A stretch of DNA of 7,472 nucleotides from Bacteroidota bacterium (GCA_030624545.1 JAUXJX010000082.1:1-7472); one strand, 5' to 3'. Positions 1-6,727 are shown, counted from the first letter of the stretch. Notes: generated from the sequence alone by a model not told the origin. Translations and numbers: made by a program.

Positions 1-2693
1 GCCTTAAGCACAACCGTATAAGTTCCGGGCGAAACGAAAGGTCCTTGCGGTTCAACCGGACGCGGCAATTGCGGGAGAATGTCCTTCGACTTAACCAATC
101 CCTTTGTGGGCTCGTCGTCTTCCCGATACTGTGGCGGCTCGTGACGCAAGTCCCAATGCATGCGATGGATGACGTCTGACGCCCCCGGACCGCTGAGTCG
201 CCGTACAGCCTCACCGGCGCCGTTTTGAATCTCGACTTCAACCGAGTCAACCGACTCGCTTAGCACGTAATGAATGAGGGCGCCGGATGGAGGATTCTCA
301 CCGTTGAAAGCAAATTGGCCGCGATAAGAGGTGGATTTCCAATAGTGAAACATCGTCGCCGGTTGGATGGAGAAAAGATGCGAAGGCGAATCTGTTGCGC
401 CCGCGGCCCACTCAACGAGCGGAGTCAGGTCATCCAGAATCCAGATGCTGCGTCCATGAGTGGCGACGATAAGATCATTATCCCGCGGATGTATCTTCAG
501 ATCGTCATAAAGAGTTGTGGGTAGATTAGAATCGAATTTGACCCATTCCCGGCCCGCGGTCGTTGACACAAAGAGCGCGTGCTCCGTCCCGAGAAACAGC
601 AGGTTTGGATTATCCGGATGTTCGATGATAACGTTTACCGATCCATCTTCAGGAAGGCCCTTGGTCAGCTTGGTCCAACTCCGGCCGAAGTCGGTTGTCT
701 TGAGGACATGGGGTGCCCAATCCCCGTCTCGATGTGCGTCAAAAGTCACATAAGCAGTGCCTTGCGCCTCCACAGAAGCTATCACACGACTTACATAAGT
801 GCCTTCATTGACCCCATCAATATTCCCGGCAACGTTCGTCCAACTTTTCCCACCGTCCCGGGAAACCTGCACATTACCGTCATCGGTGCCGACCCATAAG
901 ATGTTTGCATCAAGCGGCGATTCGGCGATGGTTATGATCTCCCCATAGCTGGATGTGCCGTCGTTTTTGGACAACAGCTTCTCCTTGCCCTGCACGCCCA
1001 TCAGGAACAAGGAGTCTCGTTCGACCTGGCGGGTTAAGTCCTGGGTGCGTTCCCAGGTTAGACCACGATCACGTGAAATAAAGAGTCGATTGCCGCCAAA
1101 ATAGACCGTACCCGGATCGTGTTGAGATATTAAGCTGGGCGTCACCCAGTCGAAGCGGTACGGCTTTTCATTCTCCGGTGGGTACGGCTGGATATCCAAC
1201 CTGTCACCGGTTTCGCCATCCAACCGGGTGAGATTGCCATTTTGCGCGTTGGTGTAGACATAGCGAGTGCTGGTTGGATCCGGCTGGTGGTACATACCGT
1301 CACCGAAACCAATTTGCTTCCAGTCGTCGTTGATGATGCCAATCCAGCGGCGCGTAGCGCTGGGGCCGACCCAGGAATGGTTGTCCTGCATACCGCCGTA
1401 AATGCGATAGGGAGTGCTCATATCAAAACCGATAGCATAAAACTGACCGATGGGAAAGTTGTTGATGTGGCGGTAGGTCTCGCCCCGGTCCCAGGTCTCA
1501 TGCAAGCCGGCGTCGCCGGCCAGGTAAAAGTGCTCCGGGTTGCCAGGGTTGATCCATAATGTGTGATGGTCGCTGTGAACACCTACGTCATAGGTTGGCC
1601 GGGTTGGCATCTGGCGGAAGGTCTGGCCGCCATCTGCGCTCATAAAAAACTCAGTAGCGAGGACATAGACGCGATTCTCATCCGTCGGATCGACAAAGAT
1701 TTTGCTGTAGTACATCGGCCTGGGGTTAAGGTCGTTTACCTTGCTCCAGGTTTTTCCTCTATCCTGCGTTCGATAGACGCCGCTCTCCTTGGCATGCTGA
1801 ATGATGGCGTAAAGCACCTTCGGATTTGATTCGGCAATTGCCAATCCAATGCGCCCTTTATCGCCATCCGGAATGCCCTCGCTAAGTTTTTTCCAGTTCT
1901 TGCCGCCGTTGGTGGTTTTGTAGATGCCACTGCCCGGCCCGCCACCGTTGAAACCCCAGGTTCGGCGCAGACGCTGATAGGCTGCAGCATACAGGGTATT
2001 TGGTTTCGAAGGATCCATCACAAGATCGACAGCGCCGGTCAGCGAATCGACGTATAGAACCTTTGTCCAATTGTTGCCGCCATCGGTCGTCTTAAATACG
2101 CCGCGCTCCGGATTCTCCTGCCAGAGATTCCCCAGCGCTGCAACATAGGCTACTTCCGGCTTTTTTGGATGAATCCTGACCTTTCCAATGTGCCTGGTCT
2201 CGACAAGGCCTGTATGCTTCCAGGTCTCCCCGCCATCTTTGGATAGGTACACACCATTGCCCCAGGAGGTGCTTTGCCGGTTATTTTGTTCACCTGTACC
2301 TGCCCAGACGATGTCAGGATTTGAAGCAGAAATTGCCAGATCGCCAAAAGTGCTGACGGGCATATCGTCAAAGATCGGTTTCCAGGTGGTGCCTTTATTG
2401 GTCGACTTCCAGATTCCGCCCGAGGCTGTCGCAACATAGATCGTGCTTGGATCCCCGGGAAGGGCTTCCACATCATGGACTCGCCCGCCTGTAACGGCGG
2501 GGCCGATGCAGCGAAAATGCAGCTCACTCAGCAGTTTGGAAGTGAGCGGCTTGGGCTGAGCCTCGACCGGAATAGGTGCAATTTTGATCGTGAAGCCGAC
2601 CAATATCAGCGCCAGCATTATTGGGTGTGTAGCTATCCTTACGATCCATCGGATCATAATCATCGTCCGGTTTCTCTTTTTCAAATCATTCAT
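1..2693 (-). CDS. Exported Asp-box (BNR/VPS10-sortilin-like) beta-propeller protein, 3' end beyond the window
   Basis: One unbroken frame of 897 codons runs off the left edge, so the C-terminus is missing. The start is fixed by AAAGGAGA 8 nt upstream. Residues 1-45 form a basic N-region, a hydrophobic core (about 24-40) and a signal-peptidase-I-like VEA|Q site, so the protein is probably exported. I count eleven Asp-box motifs (S/T-x-D-G-G-x-T/S-W or close variants) starting at residues 97, 151, 202, 260, 309, 352, 400, 540, 611, 666 and 710, as expected of sortilin/VPS10-type or sialidase-like propellers. From about 800 the sequence changes to a beta-sandwich style ending in SPGTYTVVLK, like FlgD-type Ig domains. 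Relatives I know of are usually about 1,000-1,100 residues and are often named 'glycosyl hydrolase' without biochemical proof. No catalytic residues can be assigned here. Binding of protein or glycan outside the cytoplasm is inference. Confidence 0.93.
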   Translation of the reverse strand, partial: MNDLKKRNRTMIMIRWIVRIATHPIMLALILVGFTIKIAPIPVEAQPKPLTSKLLSELHFRCIGPAVTGGRVHDVEALPGDPSTIYVATASGGIWKSTNKGTTWKPIFDDMPVSTFGDLAISASNPDIVWAGTGEQNNRQSTSWGNGVYLSKDGGETWKHTGLVETRHIGKVRIHPKKPEVAYVAALGNLWQENPERGVFKTTDGGNNWTKVLYVDSLTGAVDLVMDPSKPNTLYAAAYQRLRRTWGFNGGGPGSGIYKTTNGGKNWKKLSEGIPDGDKGRIGLAIAESNPKVLYAIIQHAKESGVYRTQDRGKTWSKVNDLNPRPMYYSKIFVDPTDENRVYVLATEFFMSADGGQTFRQMPTRPTYDVGVHSDHHTLWINPGNPEHFYLAGDAGLHETWDRGETYRHINNFPIGQFYAIGFDMSTPYRIYGGMQDNHSWVGPSATRRWIGIINDDWKQIGFGDGMYHQPDPTSTRYVYTNAQNGNLTRLDGETGDRLDIQPYPPENEKPYRFDWVTPSLISQHDPGTVYFGGNRLFISRDRGLTWERTQDLTRQVERDSLFLMGVQGKEKLLSKNDGTSSYGEIITIAESPLDANILWVGTDDGNVQVSRDGGKSWTNVAGNIDGVNEGTYVSRVIASVEAQGTAYVTFDAHRDGDWAPHVLKTTDFGRSWTKLTKGLPEDGSVNVIIEHPDNPNLLFLGTEHALFVSTTAGREWVKFDSNLPTTLYDDLKIHPRDNDLIVATHGRSIWILDDLTPLVEWAAGATDSPSHLFSIQPATMFHYWKSTSYRGQFAFNGENPPSGALIHYVLSESVDSVEVEIQNGAGEAVRRLSGPGASDVIHRMHWDLRHEPPQYREDDEPTKGLVKSKDILPQLPRPVEPQGPFVSPGTYTVVLK

Positions 2694-2701
2694 TCGATTC
2701 G

Positions 2702-2709
2702 TCTCCTTT
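2702..2709 (-). promoter_or_regulatory. Shine-Dalgarno site of the propeller gene
   Basis: AAAGGAGA on the minus strand, 8 nt before the ATG at 2693. It selects this ATG over the in-frame ATGs at codons 11 and 13, and so keeps the basic N-region of the signal peptide. Confidence 0.8.
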
Positions 2710-2763
2710 GCATGGTTGTGCATCTAAGACTGTAAACCGCCGTCCCGACAAGAAAAATGAATT

Positions 2764-4254
2764 CTAGCTTCTCAATTCAATTTGCTTTATTATATCATTG
2801 AAAATGAAGTGGTGAAAAGGTAGAAAAACATACCAGTAGATTTTTCCGAAGAAACGCCGGGGCTCGTAATATGCCTGCACAGACAAACGGCTGCGGTCCG
2901 TTTCACGATCAATTCTGAATTCCAGCCATGCCATGCCGGGCAGCTTCATTTCGGCCCGCAAGAGAAGCAAATGGTCATTCTTGAGGGCTTCGACCCGCCA
3001 AAAGTCTATGACATCGTTGATTCTCAAGTTGGAGGATCTCCTTCTTCCCCGGGATATTCCAACTCCCATAACCATGCGATCGAAAGTACCCCTGAGCTTC
3101 CACATCCAGTTGCTGCCAAACCAGCCCTCGCTGCCTCCAATTTTGCAGATAGACCGGAACAGTGAGGATGCACTCTTTTCAGAAAGCAGCGAGTATGAGG
3201 TTGCGTAGTGCGGAGGCGCTTGGAGTTCGTGAAGCTTTATGGCCAGTTCGTGGGCCGGTGGATAAGCATCTGACCATCTTGTATGCACCTGATCCAGTTC
3301 TTCACGCGTCATGGCTCTCAGGATGGCTTCCTTAAATGTTGCCGGTTGAAGAGACAAGACGCGCCGAATATCATTGTTTCGGCAAACGGCCTCATTCTGG
3401 CGTGCCTCCAACAAGGTTCGAACAATCAAAGCGGGCACCGGGGTAATGAGACTCGCCGCGTAAGCATAGAAGCCTACATTGGACAAGGGCGATTTCACAA
3501 AAAGCCTCTTCTTGCCGAGAATATTGGCCAGAATCCTCAGCATCATTTCGTGAGTAAGAATCTCTTTCCCTCCGATATCGAAAGATTTCCCTTTGGTTTC
3601 GTCTATTTCCAGCACGCCGACAAGAATCTTGATTAGGTCACGGATGCTGATCGGCTGACATTTGTTCCTTGCCCAGCGCGGCGCAATAAGAATGGGAGAT
3701 TTTCTGACAAGATGAGTCAGAAGCTCGTACGAGCGGCTCCCGGAGCCGATAATGGGAGCTACCCGCAGGACCGTGGTACTGACATTTGCGCCCTTTAGCG
3801 CCTGCGCCACATGTATCCTGCTTCTATGATGAGGCGACATTGAGAACTCGCTGTCACCAAGGGCTCCAACATAGATGATTCTCTTGAGCCCTCTCTGTTC
3901 CGCGGCTTTCCTAAAGTTGCTGGCTGCCCGGATGTCTGCTAACTGCAGTTTTTCCGTCTTGAGGAGATTGGAGTGGATGAGATAGTAGGCCGTGTGAATT
4001 CCCGCCAGAGCCTCTTTCAATCCATCGAGTTTCAGGGCATCCGCCACTACAATCTCGGCGTTGGGCCAGCGTTCCTCATGTTCAGGAGAGGCCGTTCTCA
4101 CCATCACCCTGACATCATATCCCCTGGCCAGCAGCTCCGGAACCAATCGTCCCCCGATATAAGCGGTGGCGCCCGTCACCAAAATTTTGCCGATTTCCGG
4201 CTGAGGCCTGGTGAGCAGGTCATGACAAAAGAGATTTGAAACGTCCCAACTCAT
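2764..4254 (-). CDS. NAD(P)-binding SDR family protein fused to C-terminal DUF2867
   Basis: 496 residues in two parts. Residues 23-50 are the start of a Rossmann fold with the dinucleotide motif TGATAYIG (27-34) and VRVMVR after strand 2. Further atypical extended-SDR features are DALKLDGLKEAL (72-83), AYYLIHS (89-95) and IIYVGALGD (126-134) followed by SPHHRSR. The usual YxxxK catalytic pair is not in its standard place, which is normal for this NmrA-like/a5 branch. Residues about 370-490 match DUF2867: GWFGSNWMWKLRG, the basic run SRGRRR, DVIDFWRVE and LLLRAEMKLPGMAWLEF. This domain is SRPBCC-like by reputation, which suggests a hydrophobic ligand. Family members are annotated as NAD(P)H-binding oxidoreductases, and substrates are unknown. 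The start is uncertain: no Shine-Dalgarno precedes the ATG, and about 20 residues lie before the Rossmann strand. It may share a transcript with the propeller gene 70 nt downstream. Confidence 0.92.
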   Translation of the reverse strand: MSWDVSNLFCHDLLTRPQPEIGKILVTGATAYIGGRLVPELLARGYDVRVMVRTASPEHEERWPNAEIVVADALKLDGLKEALAGIHTAYYLIHSNLLKTEKLQLADIRAASNFRKAAEQRGLKRIIYVGALGDSEFSMSPHHRSRIHVAQALKGANVSTTVLRVAPIIGSGSRSYELLTHLVRKSPILIAPRWARNKCQPISIRDLIKILVGVLEIDETKGKSFDIGGKEILTHEMMLRILANILGKKRLFVKSPLSNVGFYAYAASLITPVPALIVRTLLEARQNEAVCRNNDIRRVLSLQPATFKEAILRAMTREELDQVHTRWSDAYPPAHELAIKLHELQAPPHYATSYSLLSEKSASSLFRSICKIGGSEGWFGSNWMWKLRGTFDRMVMGVGISRGRRRSSNLRINDVIDFWRVEALKNDHLLLLRAEMKLPGMAWLEFRIDRETDRSRLSVQAYYEPRRFFGKIYWYVFLPFHHFIFNDIIKQIELRS

Positions 4255-4264
4255 TTCTGCTTTG

Positions 4265-4293
4265 CTAATACCTGTTAGAATCTAAGACCGCAA
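4265..4293 (-). promoter_or_regulatory. Weak candidate promoter before the SDR-DUF2867 gene
   Basis: On the minus strand TTGCGG (4293-4288) and TATTAG (4270-4265) are separated by exactly 17 nt, and match the sigma-70 consensus at 3 of 6 and 4 of 6 positions. Only 10 nt separate the -10 box from the ATG at 4254, so the message would have almost no leader, which agrees with the absence of a Shine-Dalgarno. A palindrome, TTAGAATCTAA, sits in the spacer. This is pattern matching only, and chance is a real possibility. Confidence 0.2.
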
Positions 4294-4363
4294 CGTTTGT
4301 GGCGACAGGCCCATCCTCCCTCTTCCGAAACCTTACCAAGAAGTGGTTACGCAATTCTGCATT

Positions 4364-4783
4364 CTATGATCCGAAACCGTCGAAAGTCTCAGGGCGTGTG
4401 TCCCAATTTCGTCGATCAGAGCCCTTAATTCGAGTGAGATGAGCATCCATTTTGCGGATTCGGGAGGACATTTTCTCCAGAAGACGAAAGGCTAAGGAGG
4501 GATCTTTTTGAATTCTGCTCAGTAAGGTTTTCTTGTCAACGGTAAGCACATGGACCTCGCCTTTAGCGCGCACTGTGGCTGAACGAGCCTCCCGCTCAAA
4601 AATCGTCATCTCTCCGAAAAAATCCCTTTCACCGAGCTCTGCCAGGAAAACCTCCTTGCCCTCCTTATGTCTATGAAGAACGACCGTTCCCGACTGGATG
4701 ACGTACATAGAATCTCCTGGCTCCCCCTCGCTGACGATCGCGTCACCGTCATTGTACAGCGTCCCCAAGGCGCTTTTTCCCAT
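4364..4783 (-). CDS. Stand-alone cyclic nucleotide-binding domain protein
   Basis: 139 residues consisting almost wholly of one cNMP-binding (CAP_ED-type) beta-roll. Residues 10-35 hold the first strands (GDAIVSEGEPGDSMYVIQSG). The phosphate-binding cassette is at 56-71, FGEMTIFEREARSATV, which keeps the Glu that holds the ribose and the Arg-Ser pair that holds the cyclic phosphate in CRP/PKA relatives. Helices follow at 84-120, then a short polar tail. There is no helix-turn-helix, kinase or channel part, so it probably acts by contacting a partner. The start chosen is the ATG at 4783, because AGAGGA lies 7 nt before it. The upstream in-frame ATG at 4822 would overlap the previous gene by 22 nt and has no ribosome site. 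It begins 17 nt after the stop of the FAD oxidoreductase gene, so co-transcription is very likely. Binding of cAMP, cGMP or another ligand cannot be decided from sequence. Confidence 0.92.
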   Translation of the reverse strand: MGKSALGTLYNDGDAIVSEGEPGDSMYVIQSGTVVLHRHKEGKEVFLAELGERDFFGEMTIFEREARSATVRAKGEVHVLTVDKKTLLSRIQKDPSLAFRLLEKMSSRIRKMDAHLTRIKGSDRRNWDTRPETFDGFGS

Positions 4784-4790
4784 GCTTTTG

Positions 4791-4796
4791 TCCTCT
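4791..4796 (-). promoter_or_regulatory. Shine-Dalgarno site that decides the start of the cNMP-binding gene
   Basis: AGAGGA on the minus strand lies inside the 17-nt gap between the oxidoreductase stop (4801) and the ATG at 4783, at 7 nt spacing. The alternative ATG at 4822 has nothing comparable upstream. Confidence 0.65.
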
Positions 4797-4800
4797 ATTT

Positions 4801-6198
4801 TCAGCGTTTGTGAAAAGGCCAAGTTTCAATTACTGTTCCCCAGATGAAATTGCTGAGAAATGATGGATGTAATGTGCGCAAGAAGATATCTCGATATGGG
4901 GCGCTCCCGGTGAAAGTATCCCACAATACCACACTCATTCTTTTGGAATTTTTCTCTTTGCTTTGCTCCTTGCTTACCATTCGCAGAACTCCACGTTTTG
5001 CAGACCTTCGTTTTTGAATTTGGCGAGTGATGGCAAAAATCACCTTGCCAAATGTGTTGTCGTTATTAATGTCTTTGCAAGCTGGCCAGTAATGTCGCTT
5101 AAAATCCTCAGAAGATATGCCCTCAAGAACGGCGGTCGAAGCGGCGGCCTTTCCGGTTGTATATGCGGCGCCAATTCCATCTTTGTACAGTCGCGACACC
5201 GCACAATCGCCGACCAGCACTACCCTATCTGCAAAAGGCTTGGTAGATCTTTCCACGTAAATCTCCGGGAAACATTGACAGCAGTAGCCCTGGGACAGGT
5301 CTAAATCGGGAGGAAAGCACGCTCTTACATAGGGAGAATTCAAGAAGTCGGGTACGAACTTCTTGTCTATCTTCTCGCCTAGTAGACATAGCGTTACATG
5401 ACTACCTTTGGGAATGAGGGCCGCGAATTTCAGCCGCGGAATGTTAAGCAATAAGACATGCATAGAGTTGCCGAAATACTTCTGCACAATGTCATGACCT
5501 AGGTGAAACTCGCAAATGAAAGTCTTGGTGCTCATGGGAGATTCATATCCTGTACCCAGCGCCTCAAAGAGCTTTGCACCGGAAGTGTTTAAACCCACTG
5601 ATCCAACTACAAGATCATATTTTTTGGACAGCCCCTGTCTGGTTTCTACCACTGGCCGACCGTCGTCAAAGCTGATGCTATCCACGTAATCTTTTATGAT
5701 CTGAGCCCCCATATCTTGGCTCAACTGCTGTAAAAACCTGTCGAAACTACTCCATTCAGCCTCTTTTGTTCCAAGCGGGCCGGCACCTCGATGGATTGCG
5801 GCGATCCTGTTTTCACGAAGGGGCGTTTCGATCTTCACGCTTCCAACGTCCATATGCAAAACGTAGGAATCAATCCCTCTCTGCACTACCGTGGGGGGTA
5901 TATTGATACCTTCTGTTGCAAGAATTTGTACCAGGGACTCAGAGATAATTCCGCCACAGTGGTTGCATCCCGCGGGTCCATAACGTGAAAAGTCCTGGGG
6001 CTCATATATGTCAACGTGAACGTCCATACCTATACTTGCGGCCATGTCGAGAAGGAAATAGCTGAAAAAGGAACCCGCCGGGCCGCCGCCAATCACCGCC
6101 ACTTGAGACCCATCGCCTAGTTTTAGATTGCGCGAATCATGAGCTGCAACTGGAGATAGCTTATGTTCAAGAGGTCGTTTTTCTTTCAGCACTGGCAC
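4801..6198 (-). CDS. FAD-dependent oxidoreductase, distant geranylgeranyl-reductase-like family
   Basis: A 465-residue flavoprotein from the GTG start. Positions below count from the in-frame ATG at 6216. A Rossmann strand with VIGGGPAG (41-48) binds the FAD ADP part, and a second FAD motif RVVLVGDCAV (331-340) is followed by KDGIGAAYTTGKAAA. This is the layout of the geranylgeranyl reductase/PHBH-type flavoproteins. CNHCGG (84-89) sits where chlorophyll-type geranylgeranyl reductases carry their CGG motif. The substrate motif YxWxFP of that family is degenerate here (FAALIP, 264-269). A second cysteine group is C311-C315 (YCCQCF). The last 90 residues are basic (QKRRSAKR, 401-408), then aromatic and hydrophobic (NFIWG, near 456-460), which could allow membrane contact. 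The electron donor and substrate are unknown: a polyprenyl/lipid reductase or quinone-linked dehydrogenase is inference. GTG is preferred as start because AAGGAGG stands 8 nt before it, whereas the ATG at 6216 has no ribosome site. Confidence 0.9.
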   Translation of the reverse strand: MPVLKEKRPLEHKLSPVAAHDSRNLKLGDGSQVAVIGGGPAGSFFSYFLLDMAASIGMDVHVDIYEPQDFSRYGPAGCNHCGGIISESLVQILATEGINIPPTVVQRGIDSYVLHMDVGSVKIETPLRENRIAAIHRGAGPLGTKEAEWSSFDRFLQQLSQDMGAQIIKDYVDSISFDDGRPVVETRQGLSKKYDLVVGSVGLNTSGAKLFEALGTGYESPMSTKTFICEFHLGHDIVQKYFGNSMHVLLLNIPRLKFAALIPKGSHVTLCLLGEKIDKKFVPDFLNSPYVRACFPPDLDLSQGYCCQCFPEIYVERSTKPFADRVVLVGDCAVSRLYKDGIGAAYTTGKAAASTAVLEGISSEDFKRHYWPACKDINNDNTFGKVIFAITRQIQKRRSAKRGVLRMVSKEQSKEKNSKRMSVVLWDTFTGSAPYRDIFLRTLHPSFLSNFIWGTVIETWPFHKR

Positions 6199-6206
6199 CC
6201 TAGGCG

Positions 6207-6213
6207 CCTCCTT
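6207..6213 (-). promoter_or_regulatory. Shine-Dalgarno site that decides the start of the FAD oxidoreductase
   Basis: AAGGAGG on the minus strand lies 8 nt before the GTG at 6198. It falls inside codons 2-4 of the reading frame that would begin at the ATG at 6216. That ATG is preceded by CAACGCGGC, which has no anti-SD complementarity. The GTG start shortens the protein by six residues and leaves the FAD motif untouched. Confidence 0.6.
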
Positions 6214-6246
6214 CATGCCGCGTTGGCAGACAAAGGGAATTGTGTT

Positions 6247-6260
6247 CAGCAGATATGCTG
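6247..6260. other. Small perfect hairpin in the oxidoreductase leader
   Basis: CAGCA-gata-TGCTG, extended by one T/A pair to a 6-bp stem with a 4-nt loop, lies about 50 nt before the GTG start. There is no T-tract, so it is not a terminator. It could be an operator half-site pair or chance. Confidence 0.25.
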
Positions 6261-6303
6261 AGGGAGCACGGTTCTTGACACAATATCCATCATTTATAAT
6301 GTC

Positions 6304-6317
6304 TCTGTTATCTGTTA
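6304..6317. repeat. Tandem heptamer TCTGTTA x2
   Basis: Two perfect adjacent copies of TCTGTTA (TAACAGA on the gene strand) about 105-120 nt before the oxidoreductase start, just beside a -10-like sequence. Directly repeated short words in a leader can be activator sites, but two copies only are weak evidence. Confidence 0.45.
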
Positions 6318-6353
6318 CCGGTTAGCAATGCCCAGATAGGGATACTAACCTGG
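6318..6353. other. Imperfect stem-loop next to the MITE-like element
   Basis: CCGGTTAG at 6318-6325 pairs with CTAACC-t-GG at 6345-6353, leaving one bulged base. Inside it, AT-g-CCC pairs with GGG-AT around the loop AGATA. The structure ends directly at the ATAATTC repeat that starts at 6354. No T-tract follows on either strand, so a terminator is unlikely. Confidence 0.4.
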
Positions 6354-6542
6354 ATAATTCATAAACCACAGAGAACACAGAAATTAAGTTATTGTATTTA
6401 TAGCAGTTAAAGAACAATCCCTTCAATTCAGATCAAAAACTCAGTTTTCACTCAGAGAGAAGCCATTTTCTTAATAACACTTTGATTCTTAATGATTAAA
6501 GATCTTTTGTTTCTTCTCTGTGAACTCTGTGGTGAATAATTC
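6354..6542. mobile_element. MITE-like element with inverted ends and 7-bp flanking direct repeat
   Basis: The left end reads ACCACAGAGaaCACAGA (from 6364) and the right end read backwards is ACCACAGAGttCACAGA (from 6533): 14 of 16 positions agree and the mismatches fall on the same two bases. Outside them ATAATTC occurs at both borders (6354-6360 and 6536-6542), as expected of a target-site duplication. The inside has only 54 G/C in 180 bases and no gene. The length of about 189 bp fits a non-autonomous element. CCACAGAG-rich intergenic repeats of this general type are known to recur in many environmental bacterial genomes. Only one copy is visible here, so mobility is inference. Confidence 0.5.
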
Positions 6543-6637
6543 TGGCTAAGATTTCTTTGGACATCATTTGAAAAAATAACCTGAATGGCCTTATGATGCA
6601 ATTAAGAATATGAGTATCTCAGATAAGTTCATTCCTC

Positions 6638-6712
6638 TCAGCTCAAAGTTCCTCCAATCCAGATTGCCGTAGCCAGAAGATGGAGAAAACCGATTAATGT
6701 CGATATGGTCAC
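6638..6712 (-). pseudogene. 24-residue open frame, probable surviving start of a membrane protein
   Basis: GTG at 6712 opens a frame that ends in TGA after 24 codons. The peptide is mostly one hydrophobic segment: TLIGFLHLLATAIWIGGTL. FLHLLATAIWIGG strongly resembles the first transmembrane helix of small integral membrane families such as CopD-like, DUF2269 or DUF4149 proteins, where a HLLA..xWxGG pattern is common. GAGGAGG at 8 nt makes it look like a genuine translation start. No continuation is recognisable in any frame beyond the stop, and the MITE-like element begins less than 100 nt further on. I read it as the 5' remnant of a deleted or frameshifted gene. A real single-helix small protein is the alternative. 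The family assignment rests on a short stretch and is tentative. Confidence 0.4.
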
Positions 6713-6720
6713 CTCGTATA

Positions 6721-6727
6721 CCTCCTC
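6721..6727 (-). promoter_or_regulatory. Strong Shine-Dalgarno before the 24-codon membrane peptide
   Basis: GAGGAGG on the minus strand, 8 nt before GTG 6712. It is as good as any ribosome site in the window, which argues that a gene started here at least until recently. Confidence 0.5.

Noticed and set aside
517..1829. Several plus-strand open frames of 78-106 codons across the propeller region
   Set aside because: They lie antisense to a continuous 897-codon minus-strand frame with repeated Asp-box motifs, show no domain signature, and have no suitable ribosome sites.
2150..2527. 125-codon minus-strand open frame overlapping the start of the propeller gene
   Set aside because: It is a shifted frame of the same strand inside the propeller gene; its composition is irregular and the true frame runs straight through with conserved motifs, so there is no frameshift.
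4364..4822. Longer 152-residue version of the cNMP-binding protein starting at 4822
   Set aside because: It would overlap the oxidoreductase by 22 nt with no ribosome site, while the ATG at 4783 has AGAGGA at 7 nt and still includes the whole domain.
6354..6542. CRP-like operator (TGTGA-N6-TCACA) within the CACAGAG ends, suggested by the neighbouring cNMP-binding gene
   Set aside because: The TGTGA half has no TCACA partner at the right distance, and the neighbouring cNMP protein has no DNA-binding domain.
6478..6563. Minus-strand peptide of about 23 codons reading through the right end of the MITE-like element (MMSKEILARIIHHRVHREET...)
   Set aside because: It is short, has no Shine-Dalgarno, and half of it is the translated repeat itself.
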